DNA of 64,000 nucleotides from the NCBI RefSeq assembly GCF_000718785.1, contig NZ_JOCA01000023.1, positions 62,001-126,000 on the forward strand, given 5' to 3'. Below, in pieces: positions 63,537 through 64,000 of the stretch. This DNA comes from Streptomyces sp. NRRL WC-3626 (GTDB lineage Bacteria > Actinomycetota > Actinomycetes > Streptomycetales > Streptomycetaceae). Position numbers and translations under genes: made by a program. The notes beneath the pieces were generated by a model. The model was not told the DNA's origin. It did no database searches and saw only the letters and a program-made list of their open reading frames with translations. How positions within the stretch are numbered: the stretch's first letter is position 1; every line of letters begins with the position of its first letter.

Positions 63537-64000
63537 GTGGCCACCTCCACCACCAAGGCCCTGACCGGCGAGGAGCCGCCGGGCACCACGGGCGACGGGA
63601 ACACCCCCCGCCGGCGCGGCGCCCTGCTGCACCGGCTGGACGTCAAGGGCGCCCCGTACGCGTTCGTCGCGCCGTTCTTCGTCGTCTTCGCCGCGTTCAG
63701 CTTCTACCCCCTCGTCTACACGTCGTGGATCTCCCTGCACGACGTGGAACTGGCCACCCTCGACGTCATGGAGTGGGTGGCGTTCGACAACTACGTCGAA
63801 CTCTGGGGCGATTCACGGTTCTGGAACGCACTGCAGAACACCATCACCATCGGCGTCATCTCCACGGTGCCGCAGCTGATGATGGCACTCGGCCTGGCCC
63901 ACCTGCTCAACTACCGCATGCGCGCCTCGCTGTTCTTCCGCGTGGCCTCGCTGGTCCCCTACGCCACCTCGGTCGCCGCCGCCGCGCTCGTCTTCACCAT
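63537..64000 (+). CDS. Carbohydrate ABC transporter permease (MalF type), partial
   Basis: The first 154 codons of a membrane permease that runs off the window. It has a cytoplasmic N-terminal tail, then a first helix APYAFVAPFFVVFAAFSFYPLVYTSW (pieces) and VAFDNYVELWGDSRFWNAL, typical of MalF-type subunits, followed by helices near TITIGVISTVPQLMMALGLA. The GTG start at 63537 follows AGGAAGG. It is the second gene of the LacI-controlled sugar operon. Confidence 0.9.
   Translation, partial: MATSTTKALTGEEPPGTTGDGNTPRRRGALLHRLDVKGAPYAFVAPFFVVFAAFSFYPLVYTSWISLHDVELATLDVMEWVAFDNYVELWGDSRFWNALQNTITIGVISTVPQLMMALGLAHLLNYRMRASLFFRVASLVPYATSVAAAALVFT

Overview
The window is high-GC DNA with dense, often overlapping genes, GTG and TTG starts, and actinobacterial families (DUF4916, DUF3140, the SAM-dependent methyltransferase of the DUF574 type, Rv1733c-like protein, monomeric isocitrate dehydrogenase, GH11 xylanase paired with a CE4 esterase). 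Together with a TTA codon in one secreted-protein gene, this points to a Streptomyces chromosome. Family assignments come from reading motifs and recalling families; no database search was run.

Layout. Positions 1-8700 hold housekeeping and accessory genes: the tail of a sugar ABC ATPase, a NUDIX-like protein, a methyltransferase, a HhH-GPD repair protein, Dps, a thiolase with a palindromic operator, a TauE/SafE transporter, a lipid kinase, and cobF beside a decayed cobK remnant. A tRNA-Pro(GGG) lies at 8773 and an identical copy at 36652. Between them sit a secreted NucA/NucB-type nuclease fused to a beta-propeller-like domain (9229-11790), a myo-inositol catabolism and uptake cluster (14453-31870), and a ring-cleavage operon (32060-36255).

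The inositol cluster is built around a divergent promoter near 20080-20145. Leftward it runs iolC, a class I aldolase, iolB, iolD and a GntR regulator. Rightward it runs a binding protein, permease, ATPase, an IolE-like dehydratase and an IolG-like dehydrogenase. A second block (25342-30515) adds two more Gfo/Idh/MocA dehydrogenases, an SDR and a phytanoyl-CoA-type dioxygenase, divergent from a LacI regulator. A 13-base motif is shared by both divergent promoters. The ring-cleavage operon encodes a GntR regulator, GalB-, GalC- and GalD-like enzymes and, unusually, a type I (VOC) extradiol dioxygenase. It ends in a truncated MFS transporter, and the same palindromic 10-mer occurs at both ends of the operon.

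Positions 36822-42072 hold a compact four-gene locus: a CHAT-peptidase/TPR protein divergent from a cytoplasmic subtilase, an ECF-like sigma factor and a small uncharacterised protein, the last three translationally coupled. It looks like a protease-sigma signalling or conflict module and is the best candidate for an undescribed system here. Next come N-formylglutamate amidohydrolase, DUF5713, icd, an MscS channel, a flippase-like membrane protein, an ABC exporter, fused SecDF and a two-component system. An unusual operon of two TraR/DksA zinc-finger proteins and a short MreB-like actin follows (54849-56395), then an Rv1733c-like membrane protein.

The right end is a plant-polysaccharide region. 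It has a GH11 xylanase and a CE4 deacetylase sharing near-identical CBM2 domains, a hydrolase, a DUF2267 protein, and a LacI-regulated sugar ABC transporter whose first permease gene runs off the window. Strong hairpins sit between many convergent genes, and three copies of a palindromic intergenic repeat family occur near 30.5, 42.1 and 60.7 kb.
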